From positions 2,376 to 66,375 of the forward strand of contig DOKY01000026.1 of assembly GCA_003510135.1 (NCBI GenBank): a stretch of DNA of 64,000 nucleotides. Direction: 5' to 3'. Positions within the stretch are counted from its first letter, which is position 1; each line of letters opens with the position of its first letter. The DNA is from Pseudothermotoga sp. GTDB taxonomy: Bacteria > Thermotogota > Thermotogae > Thermotogales > DSM-5069. The notes below the pieces were generated by a model, which saw only the letters and a list, made by a program, of their open reading frames with translations, searched no databases and had not been told where the DNA came from. The translations under genes and the position numbers were made by a program. This document shows positions 1-8,587 of the stretch, in pieces.

Positions 1-1202
1 TCTGGCCCAAGCACATCGCCGAACAGTGGGTGAAGGACGGCACGTTCCGTGAGAAGTGGACCGTTGAAGCCATCAACAACAAAGAGCTGGTTGGTCTTGG
101 ACCGTTCATACCCGTAGAGTACGTGCCGGATCAGTACATCAGGGCCGTGAGAAACCCGTACTACTGGAAGAAGGATGCGGAAGGCAATCAGCTGCCTTAC
201 CTGGACGAGTTCGTCTTCAAGATTCTGCCCGATCAGAACGCAATCAAGCTCGCGTTTGAAAACGGAGAGATCGATATCTACGGTGTGACAGCAAAGTTCT
301 ACCCAGAAATCAAGGCGAAGGCGAAGGAGAAGAACTGGATCGTCGGGACCGGTGGACCGACGTTTGGAACAACGTTCATCACGTTCAACTGGAACCACGC
401 CGATCCTGCGAAGAGATCCTGGTTCAGGAACGAATACTTCAGAAAAGCCGTTGCATACGCCATGGACAAAGAGGCCATGATCGACACGCTGCTGGCAGGC
501 CTTGGTGTCGCACAGTGGGGGCCTGTGTCTGTGCTTTCGCCCTTCTACAACGAAGATGCTTTGAGAAAATATCCGTACGATCTGGATTACGCACGCATGA
601 TGCTCGAGCTCGGTGGTTTCAGCTGGGATAAGGACGGCAACCTGATCGATGCCGATGGTAACAAAGTCGAGTTCATTCTCTCCACGAACGCTGGAAACAC
701 GGTACGCGAGGGTATGTGCAACATCATCAGAGAAGCTCTTGGAAAACTGGGCATGAAAGTGACCTTCGTGCCGCTCGATTTCAACTTGCTGGTCAACAAG
801 ATGTTGAACACCACCGACTGGGAAGCGATAGTCATAGGCTTGACCGGTTCGGACGAACCACAGGGTGGAAGGAACGTCTGGTCACAGAAAGGAACGTTGC
901 ATTTCTGGAATTACCATCCAGATGCAGCACCCGGAAAGCAGATCGATCCTGAGATCTACGAGGCACCCGATTGGGAACTTGAAATCGACAGGATCTTTGC
1001 AGAAAATATCAAGATCCTCGATCAGAAGAAAGTCTACGAAATGTTCTCGAGATTCCAGGAACTCGCCTCTGAACATCTACCGCTCATATACACGGTACAG
1101 CAGTTGTATCTGTACGCGCACAAGGCCGATCTGAACATCACCGATCCAAACGCGTTCGGTGGAATGCTCTGGACGCTGCCCTGGATCTACTGGAAGAAGT
1201 GA
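1..1202 (+). CDS. ABC transporter substrate-binding protein, family 5 (peptide/oligosaccharide type), 3' part
   Basis: The open frame enters from the left edge (first full codon at base 3) and ends at TGA 1200-1202, so the signal peptide and N-terminal lobe are missing. About 400 residues remain. They resemble the C-terminal two thirds of extracytoplasmic binding proteins of the DppA/OppA family, with the phrase 'RNPYYWKKD', the typical 'AVAYAMDKEAMI' helix, and a C-terminal 'LPLIYTVQQLY' strand. The protein would capture an oligopeptide or oligosaccharide outside the membrane and hand it to the two permeases that follow. In Thermotogota many proteins of this family bind sugars, so the ligand cannot be told from sequence. 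It is the first visible gene of an operon with the permeases at 1250 and 2229; no ATPase genes are in the window. Confidence 0.93.
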   Translation, partial: WPKHIAEQWVKDGTFREKWTVEAINNKELVGLGPFIPVEYVPDQYIRAVRNPYYWKKDAEGNQLPYLDEFVFKILPDQNAIKLAFENGEIDIYGVTAKFYPEIKAKAKEKNWIVGTGGPTFGTTFITFNWNHADPAKRSWFRNEYFRKAVAYAMDKEAMIDTLLAGLGVAQWGPVSVLSPFYNEDALRKYPYDLDYARMMLELGGFSWDKDGNLIDADGNKVEFILSTNAGNTVREGMCNIIREALGKLGMKVTFVPLDFNLLVNKMLNTTDWEAIVIGLTGSDEPQGGRNVWSQKGTLHFWNYHPDAAPGKQIDPEIYEAPDWELEIDRIFAENIKILDQKKVYEMFSRFQELASEHLPLIYTVQQLYLYAHKADLNITDPNAFGGMLWTLPWIYWKK

Positions 1203-1208
1203 ACCTTT

Positions 1209-1226
1209 GGGGGGCTCTTGCCCCCC
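1209..1226 (+). promoter_or_regulatory. GC-rich stem-loop between binding-protein and permease genes
   Basis: A 7-bp perfect stem (GGGGGGC / GCCCCCC) with a TCTT loop starts 7 bases after the binding-protein stop codon and 24 bases before the permease start. No T-run follows. Hairpins at this place in ABC operons commonly stabilise the binding-protein mRNA or allow only part of the transcription to continue, so that the binding protein is made in excess. That role is inferred here. Confidence 0.6.
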
Positions 1227-1249
1227 ATTGACCGACGAGGTGATGAGCT

Positions 1250-2215
1250 GTGCTGAGGTACATCGCAAGGAGACTGATCATAGCGATACCTGAGCTGTTA
1301 ATCATCTCCTTTTTGGTGTTCATGATCATGGAGGCTGCCCCGGGAGATTTTCTTGATCAGTACAAGCTCGATCCATCGATGTCGAAAGAAACTCTCGAGG
1401 CGATGAAGAAAGAACTGGGACTGGATCAACATCCACTTGTCAAATACTTCAAGTGGCTGTCGGGAGCCATCAGGGGTAATTTCGGCTATTCTTTCTACTA
1501 CAGGCGGCCCGTCTCGAAACTCATCTGGGAACGCGTGGCGGCAACGCTCACCTTGTCGCTAACTTCTCTCGCCGGTTCGTGGATCTTGGGTGTTGCGCTC
1601 GGTACGTTCGCAGCACTGAAAAAGTATTCCCTGGGGGACAAGATACTCACCGTGTTCGCGTTCAGCTTCATCGCAATCCCATCCTTCTTTCTGGGTCTGC
1701 TGCTCTTGTACCTTGCGGCTCGCACGGGATGGTTTCCCATCGGCGGTATGATCTCGATCGATCACAACACCATGACCGTTTGGCAGAGATTCAAGGATCT
1801 GCTGTGGCACATGGCATTGCCCGCGACGGCCTTGACTCTCGGTTCGATGGCTGGCCTCATGAGATACATGCGAGGTTCGCTCTTGGACGTTCTGAACGAA
1901 GATTACGTCACCTTCGCGCGAGCGAAAGGGATGCCTGAGAGAATAGTCGTGTTCAAGCATGCAATGAGAAACGCGATCAACCCCATGATCACATTCCTTG
2001 GTTTCAGCATTTCTGGTATTCTCGGAGGAGCACTTTTCATAGAAAACATATTCGCCTGGCCCGGAATGGGCAGGCTCATATACCAGGCCCTGATACAGAA
2101 AGACCTTTATCTGGTCATCACCAGCGGTCTCATGAGCGCCGTGCTCTTGGTTGTGGGTAATCTGGTGGCGGACATCCTCTTGGCACTCGTCGATCCGCGA
2201 GTTCGTTTGACCTGA
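1250..2215 (+). CDS. ABC transporter permease, DppB/OppB type
   Basis: Inner-membrane permease of 321 residues, the usual length for DppB-like subunits. It begins with a GTG preceded by a GAGGTGAT ribosome binding site. The N-terminal helix ('RRLIIAIPELLIISFLVF') is followed by an external loop with the family hallmark 'APGDF', and then by about five more membrane segments. The cytoplasmic EAA loop that docks the ATPase is seen near residues 215-240 ('YVTFARAKGMPERIVV'). It forms a heterodimeric channel with the permease encoded 14 bases downstream. Substrate unknown. Confidence 0.93.
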   Translation: MLRYIARRLIIAIPELLIISFLVFMIMEAAPGDFLDQYKLDPSMSKETLEAMKKELGLDQHPLVKYFKWLSGAIRGNFGYSFYYRRPVSKLIWERVAATLTLSLTSLAGSWILGVALGTFAALKKYSLGDKILTVFAFSFIAIPSFFLGLLLLYLAARTGWFPIGGMISIDHNTMTVWQRFKDLLWHMALPATALTLGSMAGLMRYMRGSLLDVLNEDYVTFARAKGMPERIVVFKHAMRNAINPMITFLGFSISGILGGALFIENIFAWPGMGRLIYQALIQKDLYLVITSGLMSAVLLVVGNLVADILLALVDPRVRLT

Positions 2216-2228
2216 GGAGGTAACGGCA

Positions 2229-3743
2229 GTGGCTCAGAACAACAATCAGATGGATTTTCAGGAAAAGTATCTCAGCAGGGGTCAACTCATCTGGAGAGCC
2301 TTTCTGAAACACAGGCTCGGCGTTGGAGCGCTCGTGGTGCTGATAGTTCTCTACCTCATGGCGCTGTTTGCGGACTTTTTGTCGCCGTACAATCCTGCGG
2401 AACAATCTTTGAGACACACCTACTCACCCCCAACGAAGGTTTACAGGACTTACAAAGGTCAGAGAGTGAAAGCTTATGTGCTTCCTTCTTTAAGCTATGT
2501 CGACAAGATCACCTACGAAAGGACGTACAAGGAAATGCTCTTTCCGCGAAGGCTCGTCATCGAAAAGCCTGACGGTACGAGAATGACCTACGAGCTCGGG
2601 AAAGACGGGGTCGAATCGTTCAAATTTTCTGTAAACAGGGTTGAGAGCATAAAGGTGAACGGTCAGTGGTATGACGTCAAAAAGAGTCCCGCCATCACCG
2701 ATCACTTCCTGTTCAATTACAATGAAGACGTTTTGAACAAAGGTGTTTCACGCTTCGAGACAACTTCTGCCGTGGCACAGGAGATGTTTTTCAAAGCTTA
2801 CAAAGACAGGTTTGGCTTGACCAGCGAGTACGACATTGAGGCTGTCGCTGTGACGGAAGCACTTGACAGCATCGTGGTCAGGAAAGACGGGAAATTCGAG
2901 ATGATCAAAGGAAAGGTCATCGATTACGATTACAAGACCTATCCCATCAAATGGTTTGTCACGAGCTGGACAGGAAAGTTTCTCTGGCTATTTCCATCGA
3001 AGTTGCACCTTTTTGGTGTGGACAACTACGACAACAATCAGTTCGTGAAGTTTTACATAATGGGTGCTGATCTGTTTGGAAGGGATGTCTTTTCAAGGAT
3101 AGTCTTCGCCTCGAGGATCTCCCTCTCCATCGGTCTGATAGGTGTCTTCATCACGATCGCGTTGGCCCTGGTCTTCGGAGGTATATCCGGTTACTACGGT
3201 GGTCTGGTGGACGAGGCCTTCATGAGGTTCGCCGAGATCATCATGTCGATACCAGGTTTCTATCTCATGATCATGCTGAGAGCAGTGCTACCGCTCGATT
3301 TACCATCCACGCAGATCTATTTGCTCATCGTTTTCATCCTCTCTTTCATAGGCTGGGCTGGAACATCACGTGTCATAAGAGGTCTGGTGCTGTCCATAAG
3401 GGAAAGGGAATTCGTGGAGGCAGCCGTGGCGATCGGGCTTTCAAACTGGAAAGTGCTTACCAGGCACGTGCTTCCGAACACGACAACGTATCTGATCGTA
3501 AACGCAACTCTGAGAATACCGGGCTACATACTCGGTGAGGCGGGCTTGAGCTTTTTGGGATTGGGCATAAGAGAACCGCAAGCATCCTGGGGACTGATGC
3601 TCGCTCAGGCGCAGGATGTGTACGTGATAACAAAAGCGCCTTGGTTGCTCATACCGGGCATCTTCATCTTCATAACGGTTCTTGCGTTTAACTTCGTGGG
3701 AGACGCTCTGAGAGACGCACTGGATCCAAGGTCCTTAGGTTGA
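2229..3743 (+). CDS. ABC transporter permease, DppC/OppC type, with large extracytoplasmic insertion
   Basis: Second permease of the importer, 504 residues against roughly 280-350 in ordinary DppC proteins. It starts at GTG after GAGGTAACG. Membrane helix 1 lies near residues 28-50. Residues of about 55-270 are hydrophilic and form an insertion before the conserved core, which begins at 'GADLFGRDVFSRI' near residue 278. The core has about five membrane helices and an EAA loop ('EFVEAAVAIGLSNWKVL'), then ends with 'DPR'. The inserted domain should lie outside the membrane, where it could contact the binding protein. The last 9 bases overlap the 3' end of the convergent murC. Permease identity is firm; the insertion's role is unknown. 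Confidence 0.92.
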   Translation: MAQNNNQMDFQEKYLSRGQLIWRAFLKHRLGVGALVVLIVLYLMALFADFLSPYNPAEQSLRHTYSPPTKVYRTYKGQRVKAYVLPSLSYVDKITYERTYKEMLFPRRLVIEKPDGTRMTYELGKDGVESFKFSVNRVESIKVNGQWYDVKKSPAITDHFLFNYNEDVLNKGVSRFETTSAVAQEMFFKAYKDRFGLTSEYDIEAVAVTEALDSIVVRKDGKFEMIKGKVIDYDYKTYPIKWFVTSWTGKFLWLFPSKLHLFGVDNYDNNQFVKFYIMGADLFGRDVFSRIVFASRISLSIGLIGVFITIALALVFGGISGYYGGLVDEAFMRFAEIIMSIPGFYLMIMLRAVLPLDLPSTQIYLLIVFILSFIGWAGTSRVIRGLVLSIREREFVEAAVAIGLSNWKVLTRHVLPNTTTYLIVNATLRIPGYILGEAGLSFLGLGIREPQASWGLMLAQAQDVYVITKAPWLLIPGIFIFITVLAFNFVGDALRDALDPRSLG

Positions 3744-5063
3744 GATACTTTCCAGAATAAACCTCTTCGAATAGTCTATTATGTCGCCCGCACCGACGAA
3801 CAGGTACACCGTGTTCGGTGCGGGTTTTACTTTCTTCAGTAGCTCTTCAGGCGAGGGAACATACTCGGCCTTCTTGCCGTGATGTTTCAAACCATCCACG
3901 ATCATTCGTGCGGAAACGTTCGGAAGCACCTGCTCAAACGCGCCGTAGACCTCTGTAACGTAAATCTCATCTGCGTCCATCAAAGCCCTGGCGAAGTTTC
4001 CGTCCTCTCTCGCAAGCCTCGTGTAGCGATGAGGTTGAAAGACCATCACCTGCTTCAATCCGGTGAAAACCTCACGTGAGGTTCGGATCAACCATGCAAT
4101 TTCCTCCGGTGTGTGGGCGTAGTCATCCACCACGTATATGTTTTTTGATTCGTCGATCGTCGTGACAGTGAACCTTCTGTACGTTCCAACGAAACTCGAC
4201 AGAGCTCCGATCACGTCTTCAGGATTGAACCCCGCAGCCCACAGCAACGTCACAACCGCCATCGCATTCAAAACGTTGTGAAGCCCCGGCACTCTCAATC
4301 TCAACGTGTGAGTCTTTCCGTTCAGTCTGATCGTCGCAACCTGTTCGAACCGTTCGGTCTCTCTGTCCAGAAGAACGCAGGTTCCTCCATTCAGACCAAA
4401 CGTGTGATGGCCGAGATGCGAAGTCAGCCGGTCTTCATGAAAGGTAACAACGTTCTGCGCAGATTTTGCCAACTTTTCGAAACACGACAGATAGTACAGT
4501 TCGTCACCATGAAAGTTCTCCAGATGGTCCCGTCTCGCGTTCGTGATTATCAGATGAGTTGGCTGAAAAATGGAAAAACTCGGTTGACTCTCGTCCAGCT
4601 CGTAAACGAAGGGCCCGCTTCCCTTCCTGTAGTTTCCAAATTCGAGCGAGGGGTTCATGCCACCTAAGAACACCGTGGGGTCTGCACCTGTCGCCTTGAG
4701 AACGTGCGCAAGCATGGCGGTGGTTGTAGTTTTGCCGTCGGAACCCGTTACCGCAAACTGAGTTGAGCCTTCAACGAGCTGTCTGAGCAGTTCAAAACGC
4801 GTGATGATACGGACGTTCTCTTCCCGTGCTCTTAACAATTCAGGATTGTTCGCACTGACTGCGGGTGTGTGGACCAAAAGATCCGGCTTGAGCCAGTTCT
4901 CACGGCTGTGTCCTACGAAAACTTTCACACCCAGCTTTTCGAGAGCCTCTGTGTGCTCGTTTCTGAGTATATCCGAACCGTACACATCGTGTCCAGTCAT
5001 ATGACAGTGTATCGCTAAAGAACTCATGCCCACACCACCAATTCCAACAAAATGAATCTTCAT
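3735..5063 (-). CDS. murC: UDP-N-acetylmuramate--L-alanine ligase (MurC)
   Basis: Cytoplasmic ATP-dependent ligase that adds the first amino acid, L-alanine, to UDP-MurNAc in peptidoglycan synthesis. The 442 residues show the N-terminal nucleotide-binding motif 'HFVGIGGVGMSSLA', the Mur ligase P-loop 'TGSDGKTTTT' near residue 110, and the C-terminal 'DDYAHTPEEI' and 'FQPHRYTR' motifs. The P-loop has Ser-Asp where most MurC proteins have Thr-His. The ATG at 5063 is chosen because it overlaps the murG stop as ATGA and has GGAGG seven bases upstream; a second ATG two codons earlier is too close to that site. Last gene of the murD-ftsW-murG-murC operon. Confidence 0.97.
   Translation of the reverse strand: MKIHFVGIGGVGMSSLAIHCHMTGHDVYGSDILRNEHTEALEKLGVKVFVGHSRENWLKPDLLVHTPAVSANNPELLRAREENVRIITRFELLRQLVEGSTQFAVTGSDGKTTTTAMLAHVLKATGADPTVFLGGMNPSLEFGNYRKGSGPFVYELDESQPSFSIFQPTHLIITNARRDHLENFHGDELYYLSCFEKLAKSAQNVVTFHEDRLTSHLGHHTFGLNGGTCVLLDRETERFEQVATIRLNGKTHTLRLRVPGLHNVLNAMAVVTLLWAAGFNPEDVIGALSSFVGTYRRFTVTTIDESKNIYVVDDYAHTPEEIAWLIRTSREVFTGLKQVMVFQPHRYTRLAREDGNFARALMDADEIYVTEVYGAFEQVLPNVSARMIVDGLKHHGKKAEYVPSPEELLKKVKPAPNTVYLFVGAGDIIDYSKRFILESIST
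3787..3824 (+). terminator. Possible terminator of the ABC operon inside the murC 3' end
   Basis: On the plus strand a 10-bp perfect inverted repeat (CCCGCACCGA and TCGGTGCGGG) encloses 18 bases and is followed at once by TTTT. It lies about 45 bases past the stop of the plus-strand permease gene, within the convergent murC coding sequence. Alternative inner pairing is also possible. The symmetry comes partly from murC codons for 'KPAP' and 'VGAG', so it may be chance. Confidence 0.35.
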
Positions 5064-6079
5064 AGGCATTCCTCCAAAATGATTTTTGCGATCGTATCGG
5101 CAGGATTCGTTTCCTTTTCAGGCAGTTTTCCCAACCCGATTGCCACTTTAATGGCTTGTAAAACTCTCGTCGGTGTTGCCTCACGTTCTCTCACGATCAC
5201 ACCACGACCAATCTTCGCAACGAATTCCGCGTTTCGAACCTGATGCCCCTCAGCGGCTCCTTCCCAGGGTATAAGAACCGCTGGAACACCGTAGTGGAGC
5301 AACTCGCTGACCGTCAGGGCACCCGCACGGCAAACAACGGCAACCGCACCTCGCCAGGCCGAGGACATGTCGTGGATGTAATCCAAAGCGAGAACGTTAT
5401 CGAAAACTGAGAGTCTCTTGGTCCAAACGTGATCACCGGTACCGTGCACAAACTTCAAATCCTTCTCTTCTTGATAGATCCTCTCCATGATCGTGTTGAT
5501 CAGGTCACTCCCCCTGCTTCCCCCGAACACCAGCACGTAACCTTCTCCAAAAACACCACGGTTCGCGTTGCTGACTCTTATCGGATTTCCCGTAACGACT
5601 ATTCTGTTTCTCACAGACCTTGGAAAGTTGATGATCGCCTCTTCAAAACCAACAAATATTTTCTTCGCGTACCTGCTGAGCAACCTGTTCGCCAGACCCG
5701 GCACAACGTTCTGTTCCTGGATGTAAAGAGGTATCCTTTTCTTTTTGCAAACCAGACCGAGCGGATACGAAACGTAACCACCCGTGACGAGGCAGCAATT
5801 CGATCCGTCGGTTTCCGAAGCTATGATACTCTTACTTCTGAGAATTTTCAATACCCTTTTGATGTTCGCTGGCTTGAAGATAGGTCTTTCCAGTCCCTGC
5901 ACATCTAGCCGAACAAGCCTGTACTCTGGATGTTCCTCAGGAACGATTCTGTTCTCGATACCCCTCGGTGTGCAGAAGTACACCACGTTCAAATTCACGT
6001 GTTCAGAGAGTTTCTCAAGAACTGCCAAGGCGGGATACAAATGCCCACCGGTGCCACCACCGGCAGCCAGGACCTTCAT
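5060..6079 (-). CDS. murG: UDP-N-acetylglucosamine--undecaprenyl-pyrophosphoryl-muramoylpentapeptide transferase (MurG)
   Basis: Membrane-associated GT28 glycosyltransferase that adds GlcNAc to lipid I to make lipid II on the cytoplasmic face. The 339 residues contain the N-terminal glycine-rich loop 'AAGGGTGGHLYPALA', the second glycine loop 'VFGGSRGSDLIN' and the UDP-binding region 'CRAGALTVSELLHYGVPAVLIP' (split here by family variation), all in the expected order. Start ATG overlaps the ftsW stop as ATGA, and its own stop overlaps murC the same way, which points to translational coupling. Confidence 0.96.
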   Translation of the reverse strand: MKVLAAGGGTGGHLYPALAVLEKLSEHVNLNVVYFCTPRGIENRIVPEEHPEYRLVRLDVQGLERPIFKPANIKRVLKILRSKSIIASETDGSNCCLVTGGYVSYPLGLVCKKKRIPLYIQEQNVVPGLANRLLSRYAKKIFVGFEEAIINFPRSVRNRIVVTGNPIRVSNANRGVFGEGYVLVFGGSRGSDLINTIMERIYQEEKDLKFVHGTGDHVWTKRLSVFDNVLALDYIHDMSSAWRGAVAVVCRAGALTVSELLHYGVPAVLIPWEGAAEGHQVRNAEFVAKIGRGVIVREREATPTRVLQAIKVAIGLGKLPEKETNPADTIAKIILEECL

Positions 6080-7158
6080 CTGGCCTCACTCTCGCTAGTT
6101 GCCATGTTGATCACGACACCAAGGCTCGCCATCATCATTGCCAAGGAACTGCCACCGTAGCTGACAAACGGCAACGTCACGCCGGTCACTGGGAGCATGC
6201 CCGAAGTTACCCCAAGGTTCACCAGAACCTGAACCATAACAAGAAGGGCCAGACCGGAAACGAACGCCGTGACGAACGTGTCACTCGAAGACTGCACCAA
6301 CTTGAGCATCACCCAAACGAGCAAGAAGAAAAGCAGTACTACACCCACGATGCCAATCAAACCGAGTTCTTCACCTATGGCAGCGAATATGAAATCCGTG
6401 ACAACGGCCGGTACGGACAGCTTCACGTCACCGAGTCCCACACCCTTGCCGAGGAAACCACCTTCTCTGAAAGCTCTCACAGCTTGCAGAACCTGTTCGG
6501 GTAGATCTCCCGTGAAGAACGCCTTCAGTCGTGACAGTTGATAACCCTTCAACAGAATTCCAAACTTCTGCGCAATGAAGAAGAGGAACGCCAGCGAACC
6601 GAAGGTCGAGAGAAGATAGAGAAGCTTGCCACCGTGCGAATACAACATCAAAAGCACGACCAGAAAAATGATGAGTGAACTGCTAAGGTCCGGTTCGAAG
6701 ACTATCAAAAGCAGTACAGGCAATACGAGAAGCAGAGGTTTCAAAAAGCCATGGATGAAGCTGTTCATCTTCTCCCTGTGTTTCTTTATGTAGGCCGCGC
6801 AGCAAACGATCGTTGCGAACTTGGCAAACTCGGAAGGTTGAAAACTGAAACCTGGTAGCAAAATCCATCTGCGCGAGCCGGCCACGGGCGGAAGGGAGTA
6901 CGGGATCAAAAGAAGAAACAACGCCAGTACGTAGTAGAACCAAGCGTACTTTTCGTGGTATCTGTAATCAACAAAACACGTGACGATCATCAGGACAACA
7001 CCTATGGAAAGTTTTGTCACGTGTGAGCGAAAGATGTCGCGAGCAACACCACCGTACAGGTTCATCTGTGCGGAAACTTCAAGGCTCGAAATAACTATCA
7101 ACCCCACGGCGATCAGAACGGCCGTGATGATCAAAAGTGCCAGGGCGTGGCTTGGCAC
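6076..7158 (-). CDS. ftsW: FtsW/RodA/SpoVE-family lipid II polymerase
   Basis: SEDS-family membrane glycosyltransferase that polymerises lipid II into glycan strands; FtsW partners with a class B penicillin-binding protein at the division site. The 360-residue protein is strongly hydrophobic with about ten membrane segments. The conserved 'GVTLPFVSYGGSS' motif is near the C-terminus and 'QPSEFAKFA' near residue 115. Its place among mur genes favours FtsW over RodA. The GTG start overlaps the murD stop by one base. Confidence 0.93.
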   Translation of the reverse strand: MPSHALALLIITAVLIAVGLIVISSLEVSAQMNLYGGVARDIFRSHVTKLSIGVVLMIVTCFVDYRYHEKYAWFYYVLALFLLLIPYSLPPVAGSRRWILLPGFSFQPSEFAKFATIVCCAAYIKKHREKMNSFIHGFLKPLLLVLPVLLLIVFEPDLSSSLIIFLVVLLMLYSHGGKLLYLLSTFGSLAFLFFIAQKFGILLKGYQLSRLKAFFTGDLPEQVLQAVRAFREGGFLGKGVGLGDVKLSVPAVVTDFIFAAIGEELGLIGIVGVVLLFFLLVWVMLKLVQSSSDTFVTAFVSGLALLVMVQVLVNLGVTSGMLPVTGVTLPFVSYGGSSLAMMMASLGVVINMATSESEAR

Positions 7159-8450
7159 TACGCGCCCTCCTTTAAAGATTCTACCACCCGGACAAAGTGT
7201 TCTCCACGCTCAGCGTAGTTCGCGTACAGATCGAAACTCGCCGCGGCAGGACTCAACAGAACGATGTCGCCTCGACTGGCCCTCCTAAAAGCTTCGAAGA
7301 CAGCTTCTTCCATGTTCTCGACGACGCGAAAGGGCACGTTCGACGCTCGCAGAAGCGGGGTGATGAGGGCGGTGATTTCACCAAAAACCACGACGTGCTT
7401 AACTTTTCTTTTGATCTGCGCAACGAGGGCGTCATAGCTTTCGTTCTTGCCCCTGCCCGTGAGGATCAGCACAACGTTACCTTCCTGGTAATTCTGGAGT
7501 GCGGCGATCGTTGCGGCAGCACTCGTTGATTTGGAATCGTTCACGAAGTGAACTCCGTCTATGATTGCGACCAGTTGCATTCTGTGCTGCGGCGGAGTGA
7601 AGTCTTCGAGCGCTTCGAGCACCATTCTTGGTTCAAAACCGAGTGATTCCAGCACCGTGAGAACCGCCGAAAGGTTCTGCAGGTTCTGGTGGGTCTTGAG
7701 AAATCCGTTTCGCAGCGGATAGGTCTGCCCACGAAATTCCACCTGATCCTCGTTAACAAGATGCGCTGTAGAAAAACTGACTACGTCTGTCCATCTTTCA
7801 TTGATGAATCTTCGACAGCTTTCGTGCATGAACCTTTTTCCAGCGAACGTGAACAGTTTGAGCTTGCTTTCGACGTAGTGCTGAAAGCTCGGATGCCAAT
7901 CCAGATGGTTCGGCTCTATGTTCAGGATGATTCCAACATCGATCGGCAAGTTTTTTGACCAGAACAATTGAAAACTGCTGATTTCCAGCACGAGATAATC
8001 AAGCTGTTCGTCACGAACGCTGGCGATAGGGTTTCCAATGTTACCGGCGACGATTACCCTCTTGCCGAGCTTTGTTAACACGTGCTCAAACATGTGACAA
8101 GTGGTCGTCTTGCCATTTGTGCCCGTGACAGCCACGATGAAACCGGGTTTCTTAATATTTAATACAACATCGAGATCTGTCAAGGTTCTCTCGCGTGCTT
8201 TTGAAACAACGGGATGATCGAATCTAACGGAAGGACTGACCACGATCCAATCAGCCTTCAGAACGCACTCCGTGTTTCCGTTGTCTTCGAATTCAACGTG
8301 CATCTCATCGAGATCTCGTCTGTCCTGTTCGCTCAAAGCCTTTGCTTCACTCACGAAGACTCTATGCCCCATCTTGACCAACATTTTGCAGAGAGATCTG
8401 TTACTGACACCGTAACCTATGAGCGCGTACAGCAGCTGCGTCACCTCCAC
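7158..8450 (-). CDS. murD: UDP-N-acetylmuramoylalanine--D-glutamate ligase (MurD)
   Basis: Cytoplasmic ligase adding D-glutamate to UDP-MurNAc-L-Ala. Key motifs are 'LIGYGVSNRSL' at the N-terminus, the P-loop 'TGTNGKTTTCHMF' near residue 107, 'EPNHLDWH' in the central domain and 'NDSKSTSAAAT' at the start of the C-terminal domain. The first possible start is GTG at 8450, but a perfect GGAGGTGA site sits on codons 1-4. A start at CTG 8435 (spacing 5) or CTG 8432 (spacing 8) would give an N-terminus of more usual length, so the true start is uncertain by up to six codons. First gene of its operon; mraY, murE and murF are absent from the window. Confidence 0.95.
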   Translation of the reverse strand: MEVTQLLYALIGYGVSNRSLCKMLVKMGHRVFVSEAKALSEQDRRDLDEMHVEFEDNGNTECVLKADWIVVSPSVRFDHPVVSKARERTLTDLDVVLNIKKPGFIVAVTGTNGKTTTCHMFEHVLTKLGKRVIVAGNIGNPIASVRDEQLDYLVLEISSFQLFWSKNLPIDVGIILNIEPNHLDWHPSFQHYVESKLKLFTFAGKRFMHESCRRFINERWTDVVSFSTAHLVNEDQVEFRGQTYPLRNGFLKTHQNLQNLSAVLTVLESLGFEPRMVLEALEDFTPPQHRMQLVAIIDGVHFVNDSKSTSAAATIAALQNYQEGNVVLILTGRGKNESYDALVAQIKRKVKHVVVFGEITALITPLLRASNVPFRVVENMEEAVFEAFRRASRGDIVLLSPAAASFDLYANYAERGEHFVRVVESLKEGA

Positions 8451-8455
8451 GTTGA

Positions 8456-8461
8456 ATTATA
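8456..8461 (-). promoter_or_regulatory. Candidate -10 element for the murD operon
   Basis: TATAAT on the minus strand, five bases upstream of the first possible murD start codon. Only a poor -35 (TCGCTT at 8479-8484) is present at 17 bases. Transcription from here would begin at about 8450, leaving almost no leader before the GGAGGTGA site, which again favours an initiation codon slightly downstream. Confidence 0.4.
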
Positions 8462-8527
8462 CTTCTCAGCCGGCAAAGAAGCGAGATCTTGACGACGGAA
8501 AGCTTGGTTTACCAGTGATTAATCTTT

Positions 8528-8557
8528 TTGCTGAATCTTAAACACCGGGTCTATAAT
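8528..8557 (+). promoter_or_regulatory. Promoter for the KDPG aldolase/TTT transporter operon
   Basis: A perfect -10 TATAAT (8552-8557) with TTGCTG (8528-8533) 18 bases upstream. The expected start point near 8564 leaves a leader of about 24 bases containing the purine-rich ribosome binding site. It lies in the 137-base divergent gap with murD, back to back with the murD -10 element. Confidence 0.6.
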
Positions 8558-8587
8558 AATTTTTGGTTGTGGAGAGGAGGGTGCGTT

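Noticed and set aside
30..32. ATG as the start of the first gene
   Set aside because: The reading frame is open to the window edge and the protein lacks a signal peptide from this point, so the gene begins outside the window.
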